Shown here one piece after another: positions 1 to 11,923 of a stretch of DNA of 64,000 nucleotides (its first letter is position 1; the number at the start of each line of letters is the position of its first letter). Both the position numbers and the translations under genes were made by a program. The notes below the pieces were generated by a model. That model saw only the letters and a program-made list of their open reading frames with translations, was not told where the DNA came from and searched no databases. The stretch is from Patella vulgata (Eukaryota > Mollusca > Gastropoda > Patellidae): positions 33,375,540 through 33,439,539 of the forward strand of contig NC_065884.2 in assembly GCF_932274485.2 (NCBI RefSeq), given 5' to 3'.

Positions 1-598
1 CGTTTTTCCCAAAAGCACCCATTTTTGTCGAAATAGCTTTATCAGTTGGATTTGGACTATAACTTCCTGTTCCAGAAGTTTCAGAAAAGTCGATTCTGTC
101 ATAAAACGAAATTCGGGCTGACAAAATGGGCAGAAAAATCGAAAAAAATCGAAAAATAAAGGGTGATAACTCTGAATAAAAGTTATATTACTGGAATCGG
201 ATTGCCTTCAAGTACCCAAAAATGTAGGTCAAATTTGAAAATTTTGAAAAATAACAAAAATTGTCTATTAAACAACAATTTTCATTTTTCGAACGCTAAA
301 AGTCAGCGACGAAGTTTCGAAATTTCAAAATTTTCAGCTGCTATCGTCTGAGAAAAGACTCAGGGTTTCTGAAAATGTGATTTGTATGAAAATAGGTACA
401 AAATTGACGAAGCTACGGCCGTTTTTTAATTTTTATGCACCGCACGAAATTCGGCCACTTCCGGCCTGCGCAGAAGTTTCAAAAATACTTTATCAAGTAG
501 CCACCACATGGTTTCCCAATAGAAAATTGAACCCCAGATCGATATCTGTTTTTGATCATGGAGAAATAGGCTCCCGCGGTAAATAATAATAATATCTA
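1..598. repeat. Partial kilobase-scale tandem unit (family R1)
   Basis: This stretch closely matches 1860-2420 and 4160-4930: all three run through a block on pasting of 'cccaaaacacccatttttt'-type sequence, then a block around 'gcgacgaagtttcgaaat', and two of them end at 'ggctcccgcgg'. It is the 3' part of a unit whose full copies follow. No coding sequence is recognisable; the short reading frames here recur at the same place in each unit and look incidental. Origin unknown. Confidence 0.75.
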
Positions 599-2423
599 GA
601 CCTGCAAGCAGCACTGAACCGGCTTTCAGGAATCAGACAGGAAGTGTGTCATACAATAGCCCATTTATCGAGCTACCAAACGATACTTTAGATGTTTTGA
701 TCCTGTCACACCCGATGGTGAAATCCCGATTGTTGCAAGAGCACCGATTTTTTTTACTGTCTTTTTTTTTTTAAAAATATCGAATATTTTTTTGACAACT
801 TCCTGTTTACGGATCATTATCGGGATAGATTTAACAATTGGTATGGGAACTTAACTTCCTGTACCAGAAGTTTCAGGAAGATCCATTGGACAGTTTTACC
901 TCCCTTATACCATAAGAAGCAGATTTACAGATATAACGATTTTTCGACTTTTTTCAAAGATTGTGGCCCTTTTGGACCATTTATACTATATTGGGGCTTT
1001 CAAATTTGGACCCCTTATATTATTTCAAACCTTTTCCTTTTGGATTGACGCCACAGACTACCGATAGGACTCTGCGTTAAAAAAGTTTCAGAAAAATCGG
1101 AGTTGTCGTTTTCGAGAAAAAGACGTCTAAAAAGGCTCCAAAAACGGAAAATACTAGATTTTCGGCGTACCACAATTTATTTTCTAACCATCGAAATCGT
1201 ACCATTGAGATGCCATATAATATTCCATTAATGGGGCTATCCAAAGATACTTCTTTTGGTCCGGTAATATCTGACCGAGAAATCCAGCTTTTCGGAAGAG
1301 CGACAATTTTTTAACCTTTTTTTTTTTCATTTTTTGAATACTTCCGGTATGGAGATTATTGTCGGAATAGTTTTAATAACCAGTTTGGGCAATTGAATAG
1401 CGGCAGGGCTCTGTAATGATATATTACATTATCTGATCAGATAAAATAACCCTGAGAAATCCTATGTTCAAAGGTGCCAAAAATGCAAAAATGTCAAAAT
1501 ATCGAAAATTAAATTTCAATAACTCAATACATATTATACATCGTTAGAATCGTAATTAGGTCAGCTATCCGAATCTGTAATCTTTTTGTAAAAATTTGTT
1601 TAAATAATAAAGTAATAGAGCATTTTGCAAAATTTCACGATTTTTCGACTTTTTTCGATTTTCAGTCCCTTTTTTATCGTATTCCAGACATTTCAAAGTC
1701 TTATTGGATGGCATAATTCACAAGACTATCGAATGGACTCTCGATAGAGAAAGTTAAAAAAAAGTTGCGGTTAAGATTTCGAGATACAGGCGTCCAAAAA
1801 CGCTCCAAATCAGAAAATACTTGATTTTCAGCTTGTCATATTTTGCTGCTTGGTCATAGTATCCGTATAAATTGGGCATCATACGACAGTCCATTCCTCG
1901 GGCCACTCAACGAAAGCTTAATTCGTTTAATCCATTGATACTGGACGGAGAAATCAAGTTTTTCCCCAAAACACCCATTTTTTGCGTTTTTTTCGAAATA
2001 TCTATCATTATTTCGACTACTTCCGGTTTCCGGATCGTTTTTAAAATTGCTTTATGCAGCGGTCTGACTATATAGCTTTATGTTCCAGGAATTTCAGAAC
2101 TATCGATTTATCCTTTCCAAAAAATATAAGGGTTGGGAAATGGGCAGAAAATTCGAAAAAAATCGAAAAATAAAGGGCGATAACTCGGAATGAAACTTAC
2201 ATTTCTGGTATCGGATGGTCTTCAGGTATCCCAAAATATAGGTGAAATTTGAAAATTTTGAAAAATAAAAAAAATTGTCTCTTAAACAAATTTTTTTATT
2301 TTTCGAACGCTAGAAGTCAGCGACGAAGTTTCGAAATTTCGAAATTTTCAACTGCTATCGTCCGAGAAAAAACTCAGGGTTTCTGAAAATGTCATTTGTA
2401 TGAAAATAGGTACAGAATTGACG
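599..2423. repeat. Tandem unit R1, copy 1 (about 1.8 kb)
   Basis: The unit begins at 'gacctgcaagcagcactg', which recurs at about 2424, giving a period near 1.83 kb. Inside it, phrases such as 'gaagtttcagaaagatcc' and 'tttttcgactttttt' recur every few hundred bases, so the unit itself seems to have grown from a shorter ancestral repeat. No protein domain, terminal inverted repeat or RNA polymerase III box was seen. Confidence 0.75.
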
Positions 2424-4930
2424 AATAACTAGACCTGCAAGCAGCACTGAACCGGCTGTCAGGAATCAGACAGGAAGTGTGTCATACAATAGCCCATTTA
2501 TCGAGCTACCAAACGATACTTTAGATGTTTTGATCCTGTCACACCCGATGGTGAAATCCCGATTGTTGCAAGAGCACCGATTTTTTTTTTTAAATATCGA
2601 ATATTTATTTGACTACTTCCTGTTTACGGATCATTATCGGGATAGATTTAACAAGTGGTATGGGAACTTAATTTACTGTACCAGAAGTTTCAGAAAGATC
2701 CATTGGACAGTTTTACCTCCCTTATACCATAAGAAGCAGATTTACAGATATAACGATTTTTCGACTTCTTTTCAAAGATTGTGGCCCTTTTGGACCATTT
2801 ATACTATATTGAGGCTTTTAAATTTGGATTCACACCATAGACCACCGTTAGGACTCTAATAGATTTTCAGCGTTCCATTATATATTGCCTAACCCGCGAA
2901 TTTTTACCATTTAGATTGTCCATTGTTCGAACTATCCAATGACACTTTAGTTGTTTTGATTCGGTGAAATCTGGCGTAGTAATCACTTTTTTTGCAAGAT
3001 CTCCATTTTTTTAATTTTTACGCTTTTTTTTTCTCAAAATATCCGAAATTTTTTCGACTACTTCCGTTTTTTGGTTCATTGTCGGGATAGCTTTAACAAG
3101 TTGTTTGGTTACCTTACCTTCTGTACCAGAAGTTTCAGAATAATCCATTCAGCTGTTTTCCAAAGAAAGAAAATTAGAAGAACATTTTCAGTAATCTAAG
3201 GATTTTTCAACTTTTTTCCAAGATTGAGGCTCTTTTTGGACAACTTATGTTATTTCAATGCTTTTATTGTTGGATTCACGCCATAGCCCACCCATAGGAC
3301 TCTGCGTTAAAAAAGTTTCAGAAAAATCGGAGTTGTCTTTTTCGAGAAAAAGACGTCTAAAAAGGCTCCAAAAACGGAAAATACTAGATTTTCGGCGTAC
3401 CACAATTTATTTTCTAACCATCGAAATCGTACCATTGAGATGCCATATAATAGTCCATTAATGGGGCTATCCAAAGACACTTTACTTCTTTTGGTCCGGT
3501 AATATCTGACCGATAAATCCAGCTTTTCGCAAGAGCGACAATTTTTTAACCTTTTTTTTTTCATTTTTTGAATACTTCCGGCATGGAGATTATTGTCGAA
3601 ATAGTTTTAATAACCAGTTTGGGCAATTAAATAGTGGCAGGGCTCTGTAATGATATATTACATTATCTGATCAGATAAAATGACCCTGAGAAATCCTATG
3701 TTCAAAGGTGCCAAAAATGCAAAAATGTCAAAATATCAAATATTAAATTTCAATAACTCAATACATATTATACATCGTTAGAATCGTATGTTCAAAAGTG
3801 CCAAAAATTCAAAAATGTCAAAATATCGAAAATTAAATTTCAATAACTCAATACATATTATACATCGTTAGAATCGTAATTAGGTCAGCTATCTGAATGT
3901 GTAACCTTTTCGTAAAAATCTGATTAAATAATAAAATAATATAGCATTTTCCAAAATTTCACGATTTTTCGACTTTTTTTTATTTTCAGTCCCTTTTTTA
4001 TCCTATTCCAGACATTTCAAAGTCTTATTGGATGGCATAATTCAAAAGACTATCGAATGGACTCTCGATAGAGAAAGTTAAAAAAAAAGTTGCGGTTAAG
4101 ATTTCGAGATACAGGCGTCCAAAAACGCCCCAAATCAGAAAATACTTGATTTTCAGCTTGTCATATTTTGCTGCTTGGTCATAGTATCCGTATAAATTGG
4201 GCATCATACGACAGTCCATTCCTCGGGTCACTCAACGAAAGCTTAATTCGTTTAATCCATAGATATTGGACGGAGAAATCAAGTTTTTCCCCAAAACACC
4301 CATTTTTTGCGTTTTTTTCGAAATATCTATCATTATTTCGACTACTTCTGGTTTCCGGATCGTTGTTGAAATTGCTTTACCAACTGGTCTGACTATATAG
4401 CTTTATGTTCCAGTAATTTTAGAAACATCAATTGAGGCTTTCAAAAAAATATAAAGGTTATAAAATGGGCAGAATATTCGAAAAAAATCGAAAAATAAAG
4501 GGCAATAACTCTGAATGAAACTTATATTTTTGGAATTGGATAGACTTCAGGTATCCCAAAATATAGGTGAAATTTGAAAATTTTGCAGAATAACAAAAAT
4601 TGTCTCGTAAACAACGTATTTTCAAAATTCGAACGACAAAAGCCATAGATGAGTGTTCGAAATTGAAAAATGTGAGATAGCCATTATCTCGGAAAAGATT
4701 CAGGGTTTCCGAAAATGTCATTTGTTTGAAAATAGGTAAAGAATTGACGAAACCACGTCCGATTTTCAATTCCGGAAAAATGTACAAAATTCGGTTACTT
4801 CCGGTATGCGCAGAAGTTTCAAAATTGTTTTATCAAGTAGCCACCACATGGTTTCCCCATAGAAAATTTGGTTACAGATTGATATCTGTTTTCGATCATG
4901 GAGAAATAGGCTCCCGCGGAAAAAAATGAA
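2424..4930. repeat. Tandem unit R1, copy 2 (about 2.5 kb)
   Basis: This is a longer version of the unit at 599-2423. It carries an extra segment near 2870-3260 and a local duplication of roughly 90 bp at about 3697-3880 ('caataactcaatacatatta' occurs in both halves). It ends at the same 'ggctcccgcgg' block that closes the partial unit at 1-598. No gene is visible in it. Confidence 0.7.
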
Positions 4931-5260
4931 AATAATAATAATAATAATTTTAGTAAAAATAATAGTCTTTCAGACAAAGTCTGAAAGCCTAATAATAATT
5001 TTAGTAAAAACAATAGTCTTTCAGACAAAGTCTGAAAGCCTAATAATTTTAGTAAAAACAATAGTCTTTCAGACAAAAGTCTGAAAGCCTAATAATTTTA
5101 GTAAAAACAATAGTCTTTCAGACAAAAGTCTGAAAGCCTAATAATTTTAACAAAAACAATAGTGTTTCACACAAGCTACACAGTGTGAAACCATAATAAT
5201 CTTAACAAAAACAATAGTGTTTCACACAAGCTACGCAGTGTGAAACACTAATAACTAGAA
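4931..5260. repeat. Minisatellite whose units are hairpins
   Basis: Six units spaced 48-55 bp apart share an AT-rich linker ('taataattttagtaaaaac' type). Each unit holds an inverted repeat with 9-bp arms. Four units (starting 4967, 5018, 5066, 5115) have CTTTCAGAC pairing with GTCTGAAAG around a 3-4-base loop. The last two (5164 and 5219) have GTTTCACAC pairing with GTGTGAAAC around a loop of about 10 bases. Both arms changed together while the linker stayed similar. Short hairpins also flank the array (CTGCAAGCAG at 599 and 2424; ACTGC/GCAGT near 5260). Confidence 0.9.
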
Positions 5261-8200
5261 CTGCGATGCAGTAATGACGGGTTTCACCGGTGCCACGTTA
5301 CCTTTAAACGAATGTGACTTTCGGTACCAATGAAACCATTAAACGGGTTTCCACATGAGCATTGCACACATCAAATACATTGGACGCAGAATCAACCAAA
5401 TCCAGCAATATCAATTCATTTTATACATTTGTTACATGTAAGTGTACAGTACTTCTGGTGAAAATGAAAATGTTCAATTAGTTTTATGAAATCATAAATG
5501 GCATAAGGCATCACATGGTGAAAATTTTATGTAAAATGAATAATAATTGCCACTTTTATAGACCAAAAACCTTGAAAAGTGACTTGTAGAAAATCGTCTA
5601 TTTCTCTGCAACTGTACAAGTTAGAAACCATTTTTTTGTATCTGTATGATCGTGTGAGTTCAATCCATTTGTTGATTTTAATCAGATATCATAATTTTAA
5701 AAACATTACAATTCAGACTCATTTGAATAAAATATCTGTTTTGAAGGCTCAAAATACAGTTTTTGCCAAAATGACGTTATTTCCGGTGATAATGAAAATC
5801 TTAATTTACTTGTATGAAATCGTAAATGGCATTAGGTATCACACACTGAAAGTTTTATGAAAATCGAATAATAATTGACACTTTTATGGACCAAAAACCT
5901 TGAAAAGCTACCTGTTGAAAATCGTCTATTTCTCCGCAACTAAACAAGTTAGAAACCATTTTGTGATATCTATATGAACGTATGGATTCATTCTATTAGT
6001 GGATTGGAATCAAATATCAAAATTTTAAACAAATAACAAATATGACTCATTTGAATAAATTATTGGTTTTAATGGCTCTAAATACAGTTTTTACCCAAAT
6101 TACGTCATTTCCGGTTTCATTGAAAATGTTAAATTGGCTTGACCTAGTTAATATTGACATTACACATCAAATGGTGTCACTTTTATGGAAATCCAATAAT
6201 AATTGACTCTTTTACAGGCAAACTAGCGTAAAAAGTCACTCATGCAAAATTGCCCATTTCTCGGCAACAAACTCTTCGTATGGATTGTTGCTATGAGTTT
6301 ATGAAAGTTACGAAGAAATATTTTAAAATATTAAGACGCTGAAAGGGTTGTAAATAGCTTAATTTTACACCTTTTTTCACCTTTTAATCGAAATAGCCCG
6401 AAAATGAAATCGAAATTAAAAAAACTGAGTCAGATGTTTTGTGCGCCTTTGCATTGCGCATCGATTTAGTAATAACAAATTTTGAAAAAAAAAATATTTG
6501 CTTTCAAAAAGTGGTACCGAACTGTCAAAATTATAGTTTTTGTTGAAATTATGCCACTTCCGGTGTCGACAGGAAACTTTATCGGTAACAAAAAAAATGA
6601 CATTTTGGAAAACGGAGCATATGAACTTTGTTTCAAACAAATCGAACGATCATTAATGAATCTAGGAGCGTAAAACTGAATTAGCCAATAGTGGCCAAGG
6701 AAAATTATTTAGACAAAAATTGTTGACATTTTCACTCAAATCAGACGACCCTTTAGCCCTGGATAAAATATCATCAAAAAATATTCCTTAATAAAAAAGT
6801 TTTTTGTAAAAATTTAAATTTTCAAAATTTGGCGCCTAATATCTCCGAAGATTCATCGAAAATCAACAATCTAAAGAACCGTAGCTAATATTAAAATCTG
6901 GCAATTATTGTAAATGTTACGACAAAATTTCAAAAATTAACCACTTCGGTAATTTTGGACATTTCGCATTGTCACAGAACGTTCTAAATAGCTTTAATCT
7001 CTAAGTCACACCCACTTTCCCAGTGAAACCGAGGAAATTGGATCAATCCGACAAGTAGTTTCTGGATGCCGAATCAACCAAATCCAGCAATATCAATTCA
7101 TTTTATACATTTGTTACATGTAAGTGTACAGTACTTCCGGTGATAATGAAAATGTTCAATTAGTTTTATAAAATCAGAAATGGCATAAGTCATCACATGG
7201 TGAATATTTTATGTAAATCAAATAATAATTGCCACTTTTATAGACCCAAAACCTTGAAAAGTGACTTGTAGAAAATCGTCTATTTCTCTGCAACCGTACA
7301 AGTTGGAAACCATTTTCTGGTATCTGTATGATCGTATGGGTTCAAACTATTTGTTGATTGAAATCAAATATCATAATTTTAAAAACATTACAAATCAGAC
7401 TCATTTGAATAAAATATCTGTTTTGAAGGCTAAAAATACAGTTTTTGCCAAAATGACCTTACTTCCGGTGATAATGAAAATCTTTAATTACTTGTATGAA
7501 ATCGTAAATGGCATTAGGTATCACACAGTGAAAATTTTATGAAAATCGAATAATAATTGACACTTTTATGGACCAAAAACCTTGAAAAGTGACTTGTTGA
7601 AAATCGCCTATTTCTCCGCAACTGAACAAGTTAGAAACCATTTTATGATATCTATATGATCCCATGGGTTCATTCTATTAGTTGATTGGAATCAAATATC
7701 CAAATTTTAAACAAATAACAAATCCGACTCATCTGAATAAATTATTTGTTTCGAAAGCTATAAATATAGTTTTGCCCAAATTACGTCATTTCAGATGATA
7801 TTGAAAATGTTAAATTGGTTTGACCTAGTCACAATTGACATTACGCATCAAATGGTATCACTTTTATGATAATCCAATAATAATTGACTCTTTTACAGGC
7901 AAAATAGCGTAAAAAGTGACACTTGCAAAATTGAAAATTTCTCGGCAACTGCTCATATTACAAACTAATTTTGAGATAGATTCTCTTCAGATGAATTAAT
8001 GCTACAAGTTTATGAAAGTCACAAAGAAATATTTTAAAATATGAAACGCCTGAATGGGTTATAAATAGCTCAATTTTACACCGTTTTTCACCTTTAAATC
8101 GAAATGGCGCAAAAATTAAATCGAAATTAACAAAAATGCTTCCGACTTTTTTTGTGCCTTTACATGGCAAAACTTCTTACTTTTTACTTATTTTAAAAAA

Positions 8201-8580
8201 ATAATATTTGCTTTCGAAAAGACGTTCCTAACCGCCAAAATTGTAGTTTTGGTCAAAATTACGTCATTTCCACTGCTGACAGAAAGCTTTATCGGTAATA
8301 AAAAAGTTGAGACTTTTCATACAAATCAAGCAATAAATAATTAACCTAGAACCCGTAAACTGAATTAGGCAATAGCGGCCAAAGTGAATTATCGATACAA
8401 AATTTTTTCATATTTTTGCTCAAATCACATGACCCTTTAATTATAGGTAAAGCGCCATAAAAAAATATTCATAAATAAAAAAGTTATTTGTCAAAATTTA
8501 AATTTTCAAAATTTGGCGCCTAATTTCTTCAAAGATTAATCGAAAATCAAAAATCTAAACAATGGTAGGTATTTGCCGTG
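5261..8580. repeat. Two tandem units of about 1.6 kb (family R2)
   Basis: The phrase 'aatcaaccaaatccagcaat' occurs at about 5390 and again at about 7071, and the sequence after each runs in parallel to about 7065 and 8580. Within a unit there are sub-repeats of roughly 300 bp, each with 'ccttgaaaagtgacttgt' or a variant followed by 'atttctc(c/t)gcaact'. Stretch 5261-5385 holds only a link from the hairpin array. No domains are recognisable in the short reading frames. Confidence 0.75.
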
Positions 8581-9374
8581 TCTCAGGCGCCTAATAAAAC
8601 ATATAAAATGACACGGTTACAAATATACGGTGATAATAAAAAACAGAATTGTCATTTTGATCGCCATTTTGATAAAACAAAATGGTTGATATTGACGGAT
8701 TAATTTTACTACTACGATTATCATTTGTGTCGCCATTATGAAAAACAAAATGGCGGGTATTATCGGATTTACTCTAATACTGCAATTGTTTGATGTAGCA
8801 CCCCCAAAAACCCATTCAATGACATTAATAAACACATAACTTATGAAAACTTCTAGAAAACAATATTCAATGACAAAACAGCAAATAAATGGCTTGGTTG
8901 CTATGGGATTTTGTTTTGAAACATACCAAATCTTTAACTTAATTTTTCTCAAAACTTACTTTGGTGAGTTGGGTGGAATAAGCAGTCACAACTAGTCAAT
9001 TTTTGCCCGATTCAAACAAACTATACATCAAATTGAAGGTAATGAGTCGGAGAATGTGAAAATAACAATAACTCAATTTTCAAAATTTCCTCATTGCGAC
9101 TCAGTATGCCATGGGGGGGTCACATATAATAACTTTTCAACTTCAACTGAATTATCAGTGAAATGAAATTCGATCGTTTGTCTGTTATCGCTTGTTACAT
9201 CAGTCAGATACATAGAAGGATAACTCGTGTTTGTCATGTGTGGCGTCACTTCCCGTTTCTTCATGTGCTTGTTACACATCTCTCATAGCAATGATCTCTA
9301 TGTTAAAATTATATTTGGAATGTATTTAACCAGTTCTGTCACATATGTAATTATGACACCAATATTGTCCTTTA
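8581..9374. other. No gene or repeat recognised
   Basis: AT-rich sequence with two similar 'caaaatggcgg(a/g)tatt'-type phrases near 8680 and 8745 but no supported gene. A 111-residue reading frame on the minus strand at 8617-8952 is hydrophobic and shows no family signature. Confidence 0.4.
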
Positions 9375-9458
9375 AAAAAATCAAGATTATGGACATGTAG
9401 CGTCGGTTAAAAGCCTGTTTAAATAACTGTGTTTTAAATAGTTTTTTTTAAAGACCTT
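9375..9458 (+). repeat. Direct repeat, left copy
   Basis: About 85 bp, including 'gacatgtagcgtc' and 'taaataactgtgttttaaat', recurs at 10642-10727 in the same orientation with a few substitutions. The two copies bracket the pogo-like element at 9575-10575 but are too far from its ends and too diverged to be its target duplication. Confidence 0.8.
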
Positions 9459-9574
9459 TGACAATTACGTTTCCAACTGGTACGGAGAAGTAATTCAAAT
9501 TTATTATCATCATCGGAGAGATGTTTTGCAAATAAAGAGGACTATACTATAAATCGAAATTTTGTTACTATATA

Positions 9575-10575
9575 CAGTGCACTCTGTCACATCCGACCTC
9601 TGATCACTCCGGCACTCTGTTACATCCGACACCATTTTCATGTCCCGATTTATTTCCTTATTACTTCAGCCAAAAAATCTCTGGGTAATTCGACCTCTGT
9701 ACATTCCGGATTACGACATCAATCAGCCGTCCCGTCATACGATTTCCATTGAATCGACACCGTATAATCCGGCCTTCAATCGGTGGGTGTGAAGCAAACA
9801 CTTACCGATCAATTATCCGTGAGATTAAAACTGGATGGGTGTGAAGCCACAAAAGATTAACAAGTAATCACCAATCAATTATCTGTGAGATTAAAACTCG
9901 CTACCTTGGGTCTTTGTTGATTACTTTGATAATTTTAATCTCTTGTACGACAGTTGTGACAAATACTCAAGAATATCCACGAATTTCCCCCCGAATTCAC
10001 AGTCGTAAAAATATTCCTAACACCCGTTGGAAACATTCGTTGCGCATGCCGATTGAACCTGAAGAACCTATAAGTTTGGTCACCCTACGGATCCCTTTGA
10101 ACCGTGTGACGATGCTCGATTCACAGTCCGGAACGTCCCAAATTGATGCGGAATTCAGTCCTGTCACAGTTCTGTCAGCCCCGATGATGGAGGTGGTGTG
10201 AGTAGAATTGTGACGTAAACATGACGAATATTTTTGGGATTGAGAGAATTCAATTCCGGAACGTTCAATCGAGTACGCCCATTATCAATGAACACGTGAT
10301 AGCAAAGACAAGAGTGCGATCAACTGAAGACGGCGAAGAAGATAAATTAACGACAGACTTGACCTATTCAAAATGCCTACGCATGTTAAATGAAATAAAA
10401 AGTAATGTAATAAAATTATGAATGTACAGAAAGGTTTATCATTTTTAAAGGGAATAACATTCTGGTGATTCGAAGTTCTATTTCCGAAGCTACATTATAA
10501 TAATACTTCCGGTTTTCGTATAATCCGACATATTGTAACGATCCCATACGATGTCAGATGTGACAGAGTGCACTG
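9575..10575 (+). mobile_element. pogo-like (Tc1/mariner) element, non-autonomous
   Basis: The two ends are inverted repeats of 23 bp with one mismatch, starting CAGTGCACTCTGTCACATC, at 9575-9597 and 10553-10575. A TA dinucleotide sits directly outside both (9573-9574, 10576-10577). CAGT-type termini with TA duplication are typical of the pogo/Tigger branch. At 1001 bp it is too short for a full transposase. Two small frames inside (9914-10201, 10221-10421) are in the right place for a transposase relic, the second having an acidic stretch and 'YSKCLRMLNEIK' near its end, but I cannot assign them firmly. A second copy of the terminal motif lies at about 9612-9632, and 9780-9900 contains a 60-70-bp tandem duplication. 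Confidence 0.75.
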
Positions 10576-10641
10576 TATTATTATAGTGCGCCCTTCCATG
10601 TAACTTACTTAGGGACACTTTACAAAGTGACAATATAATCT

Positions 10642-10727
10642 TAAAAAAATTAAGATTATCGACATGTAGCGTCAGTTAAAAGCCCATTTAAATAACTGTG
10701 TTTTAAATATTTTTTTTTTTTAAAGAA
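10642..10727 (+). repeat. Direct repeat, right copy
   Basis: This is the partner of 9375-9458. The stretch from 10728 to about 11455 that follows shows no gene, repeat or motif that I can support. Confidence 0.8.
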
Positions 10728-11460
10728 TATAGATATGTACAACATCTTAAACTAAATGGTAGATTATTCTATAAAACAGATACGCCTGTATCAAGAGATA
10801 GTTTGTTACTGGTTGCAGTAAATTTTACTATACACGTTTGTATGTATTCTATTACATGCCATAAAAAGTTTTAACCATAAATTACCTTATTTTTCAGTTT
10901 GCACGATTTTTTAAGTTAGCTAAAACAGTCAACTAATAAATCTATAAACAAAATCAACAACCGTTATTCAGACAGCAACTTCTAATACACATTTTGGTTG
11001 AAATATATAATCCGCTTGTAGCTTGTTAATTAGTTTATTACTTTATGGCCCCAATCAAGTATCTAAACACCGCATTTGTTACATTCTGATCAATCAACCT
11101 TAACAAAAAGATGGTAATACTTTCCCCGAGGTTACTAGTGCTCTAATATTGTATTTTAAAAAACGATTGGAAATGTAGATGGTGTTATTGATGAACTATT
11201 TAAATGTTCACATCAGATCCCAAGTAATTATATCGTCTAGTTCTATCGGGAGCAGATCCATTGTTCAGTAATTATAAGTTTATGGAACTTTAAAATCTTC
11301 GCTGAATCCACGGGACAGATACAATACCATGCTGATAATCCTTATAAGACATATAGAGGTAGATTTCACAAATTAAAAACACTTATATGGATATACTACT
11401 TCTGAATTTATTAACATGCTATCAAGCAAATAATGATATATAACATCTTTCGTCGTTTCT

Positions 11461-11500
11461 AGAGTTTTACGTCCACTTTTACCTAAGGTGATATCGTAGA
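11461..11500 (-). mobile_element. Diverged scrap of LINE 3' end
   Basis: On the minus strand this resembles the last 45 bases of the LINE that begins at 11516 (GATATCACC followed by a GGACGTAAAA-like block), but with several substitutions. It lies directly beyond the LINE's AC-rich tail, so the younger LINE may have inserted next to an older copy's end. Confidence 0.5.
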
Positions 11501-11569
11501 CAAAATATATAACGTGTGTGTGTTAGTTGTATTTTACGTCCGCTTCCACCGAGGTGATATCGCAGGCCC

Positions 11570-11923
11570 GTCTTATCGTGGCCTCCCCCTTACTCCACTA
11601 TCCCACTCTCTGGGTTTGGTATCAGTTTTATTTGCGGAAAAGTGTTTAGGTGCCGCGTTTGTCTGACCGTAACTCCCCCTTACTCCACTATCCTGCTAGT
11701 TTGGTAGATGTCATCTTTGTGGGGTTTGTGTTTAGGTGCCAGGCCAGTCTTATCATGACCTCCCCTTACTCCACTATCCCACTCTGTAGGTTTGGTGTCT
11801 GTTTTTGGTGGAATAGTGTTTAGATGCCGAGTCCGTCTGATCGTGACTATCCTGCCAGTTTGGTATAAATCCCCTATGTAGTTTAGTGTTTAGATGCCGG
11901 GCCCGTCTAACCGTGACCCCCTC
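11570..11923 (-). repeat. Tandem repeats in the LINE 3' UTR
   Basis: About four units of roughly 90-105 bp, each with (plus-strand reading) 'cccttactccactatcc' followed by a 'ggtttggt'-type phrase and 'gtgtttaggtgcc', fill the space between the ORF2 stop and the 3' tail. They differ from one another by substitutions and small gaps. Repeated 3' UTR sequence can serve template recognition in LINEs, but that role here is only a guess. Confidence 0.8.

Noticed and set aside
4819-5076. Leucine-rich 85-codon frame
   Set aside because: It only reads through the hairpin minisatellite; its repeats are the DNA repeats.
4967-5246. CRISPR-like array of palindromic repeats
   Set aside because: The conserved part is the AT-rich linker plus hairpin, there are no unique spacers of constant length, and the DNA is clearly animal. 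It is a minisatellite.
8617-8952. 111-codon hydrophobic minus-strand frame
   Set aside because: No domain, no context and low-complexity composition.
10221-10421. Independent small gene
   Set aside because: It lies wholly inside the pogo-like element, so at most it is a transposase relic.
9375-10727. Reading the 85-bp direct repeats as terminal repeats of one element
   Set aside because: The pogo-like ends with TA duplications lie inside them and explain the element; the outer repeats have no matching termini.
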